A program made the translations under genes and the position numbers. A model generated the notes under the pieces. That model was not told the DNA's origin. It did not search any database and saw only the letters and a program-made list of their open reading frames with translations. A stretch of DNA of 64,000 nt, from assembly GCF_963678635.1 (NCBI RefSeq), contig NC_087065.1:32797679-32861678 (forward strand), given 5' to 3'. This document shows positions 52,801 through 55,800 of the stretch, piece by piece (position 1 is the stretch's first letter; the number at the start of each line of letters is the position of its first letter). The DNA is from Symsagittifera roscoffensis (Eukaryota; Xenacoelomorpha; Acoela; Convolutidae).

Positions 52801-55800
52801 AAAGTTTTATAAAATGTAAAATCACATGATGCAATACATAGATCAGAATACAACACCAAGGACGAACATCAAAAGACAAGACGACCCCACTACACTCGAG
52901 AGAGAATGACCAACTACAATCGATATGCCGCTCACAATCACAACTCAAAGGATTTAGAGTACGACTTGACCTCGCAGAAAAGGACTTCATTGAACTAGAC
53001 CAATGACCACCTCGATGTTCAAGTATACGTACAGATCCGAGTAACCAGGCATCCCCTCCACGCACAATCTCCACGCCATTCCCAAACTAGATCATACACA
53101 AAAGAAATTCTCCACGCAGAACAGAAAAATCTGACATAGCAAACCATTCTGAAATCAGATTTGAGTTTGTTGCAAAGACGTAGTCGTTGTCACTAGAAGA
53201 CACAACGTCTTATGTCTCTAACTCCAGCTTCCTGGAACTTCCCTAACAAAAGAGGAAACGGAAGAAAATTATGATGTTCGCCAAAAACAAACGTCCATCA
53301 TCCATCCTTCGAATTGCAGAAGAACTATTCTAAAAAACTCTGTAAAACCCGGATGGGTGGAACCTGATCTAAACTACATTTTATGATTGGATAAATTAAA
53401 TGTTTTACCAATGTAAAGTATTTAATATTAACCAATCATGATCCATCTAACTAACAACCCACTTATTTGTAAGTGCTGAAGTTACTTGTAATTTCAGCAC
53501 CAGAGAGATTTGAATTTAACTTAGAAATTAGTTGGACTCTCCCGAGCACTTCAGCAGCCGCAATAAACCAGTATACCCTAGATCTATTGAGCCTAGCAGA
53601 GACTAGTTAAACAACCTGAGACTAGATAGTATAAGAGTAAGATTAGGATCGGTATTAGACTAAGAAGTTGCACGAATCTATCCGGCCGAAAATAAGATAG
53701 CGTGACGAGCAGACGGTGTACCCTATCCGAAATTACTCTATGAGTTACACTTCGGTCCTAACTCACATGATCTGAAAGCCCAGAGATTATTGAATTAGAA
53801 AAATCAGAAGTTGAATGACATCAGATAGTTGTGAATATCAGCGTGAACAAATTGTCATCTGATAAATCAATTGAATATGGTCTTGCATCACCGTTAACAC
53901 TACAAACATTGACAAACAGAATGTCCGTCATTTTCTACTACAGATACCAGACAATTTAACCAGAAAACAGTGAAAGCAACTGGACAATGTCAACAAAGCA
54001 TTGATTAAATGTCACGACAATCACATGGAAAAAATGGGGTCAGTTCAAATTCAACTAATGAACACAACAGAACCACCTTTCAGACAATGAATGATCACAA
54101 TTCAAGACAATTTTTGTTGAATGATTCCACATTTCTTCGAATTGTTCAAACAATGAGGTTGTCAGACTAACAGAAAAATAGGAGCAGACTTTCTCTTTTC
54201 TGCACTGGGAAGCCATCAGCCTGGATCTGCACAATGACTTTAGTAGCGTGAAGGGAGAGATCGATGTGTTCCAAGGTGAAGTTGGAAGCCAGTTGGCTTT
54301 CGGACAGTTTCGAGACTGGCCTCGTAAACATTACTTCATCTACAGTCCAAGTGACTTGGTAAAATGATAAGACACCTGTAGCCTTGATCAGCACACTAAG
54401 AAAACATGAGCTCGGAGGAGCCTCCATGTTGAAGTTGTAGGACGGCTGGAGACCTTCCATGCTGATTTCTAACAACAAGTCACTCAACATCAGTCATGGC
54501 TCATGCGAAGATTCAAATTAAAATCAATGAAGCATATGAAAGGCACTACCACAGTTGGGCAAAACTATTTGATCAATCAGTTTTCGAGGAGTCGCAACAG
54601 AGATGTACGATAATTCACACTGGAAATTCACAGTTTGTCCATCAAGAGCCGAAATTCTTTCCGGTGTAAAAATTTCGACATCAAGTGGCTGCCCAAGAGA
54701 TGATCTCAACTCTGTTTCGTTTTTTGTCAACGAAACCTCCGATACAGCAGGCGCACCTTCTGTTTCACAGCCAATTGTGAAATCCTCCTCTGTATAACAC
54801 CCATTTAACAAAGATGTCGTGATTTTTATTGATTGCGTATCTAAAAAACGATTGCTCATAAACATATTTTTTGTTTTGAATTGATAAAAAGATGGAAACT
54901 GAAAATATTACTGAATATCTGTACTCTGACAACATTGTTAGTCAGATATTGGACTAGGTCAATATTGCACTGACATCTGAATTCGTGGAAGCCCACTCTC
55001 AACATTGAAGCATATAGTCTGACTTTAAGCTGCAGTTTTTCGCTCTCAATTTCAAAATACTCGACCAAGTTTGCACTGATTCCGTGTCCTGTCCAGGAGC
55101 ATGACTGGGCGAAAGAGGTGATTAGTTTTGAGCTTCCTTGCACCAAACAGACTAGATAGAAGGAGTCCCTCTCCTCTACTTGTTTAACTCGAACAGTGTC
55201 ACTTGTCACAGACACAATTGGCCCATCTGAAATCAGCCAGCAATCAACTTTGAACATATTGCATTCTACACAGCTACCGTCAGCCAAGTCATGATATGCC
55301 ATGCGCACAATTGATGAGCTCAGCCAAGTTTGTTTTTCCAAGAAAAACATTTAAGCACATGGAAATTTTAATAGTGGATACGGACACTAGCGACAACCAA
55401 TCAAATGAAATCAGAATTAAGGATTGACAATGGAAGTCAGTCGGAGGAAAAATGAAAACAAAAACCTCTGGAGGACTTTTTCTCAGTCGGCTACAACTCA
55501 CATATGAAATCAACTGTCCGACTTTGCTGCATGAGGGGGTAATGGAATGGAACGAGGAGGCATTTGAAGAGCGAACTAGCCATAGCTCTTGAGTAGTTAA
55601 CCTCAAAAGTTACATCAAACGGCTCTTTTCTCACTTCTGTTACAACACTCTCATTTTGCAGCAGTGAAAGTGACTTAATTGCAGCTGATTGGACAAGTGA
55701 GTGACACTCTATTGTCACACGAGTGTCCGCTCTGATGTCGTTTGGAGGACTTCGTGACATGGATAGGGCAGGTTTCGCTGTAAAAAAAATCATATATGCT

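Larger units (their letters stand above)
18826..53765 (+). mobile_element. Giant (34.9 kb) Ty3/Gypsy-type LTR retroelement with envelope-like and accessory ORFs
   Basis: Seen: two 408-bp direct repeats (18,826-19,233 and 53,358-53,765) begin TG and end CA. They differ only at 19,224 (C) versus 53,756 (T) and are flanked by CATG on both outer sides. Inside are a primer-site candidate two bases after the 5' LTR, gag with a zinc knuckle, aspartic protease, reverse transcriptase, RNase H, integrase with a GPY-type tail, an envelope-like ORF and several unknown ORFs. The order protease-RT-RNase H-integrase and the 4-bp duplication fit Ty3/Gypsy (Metaviridae). Typical members are 5-12 kb; here about 16 kb of non-coding tandem units in the leader accounts for most of the excess. 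The near-identical LTRs imply recent insertion. It lies antisense in an intron of the host Ig gene. Giant Ty3/Gypsy elements over 30 kb are known in planarians (Burro), but kinship with them is not shown here. Confidence 0.96.

Noticed and set aside
52790..53074. Minus-strand 94-aa ORF in the retroelement 3' region
   Set aside because: No domain, antisense to the element, and composition explained by the A/C-rich plus strand.
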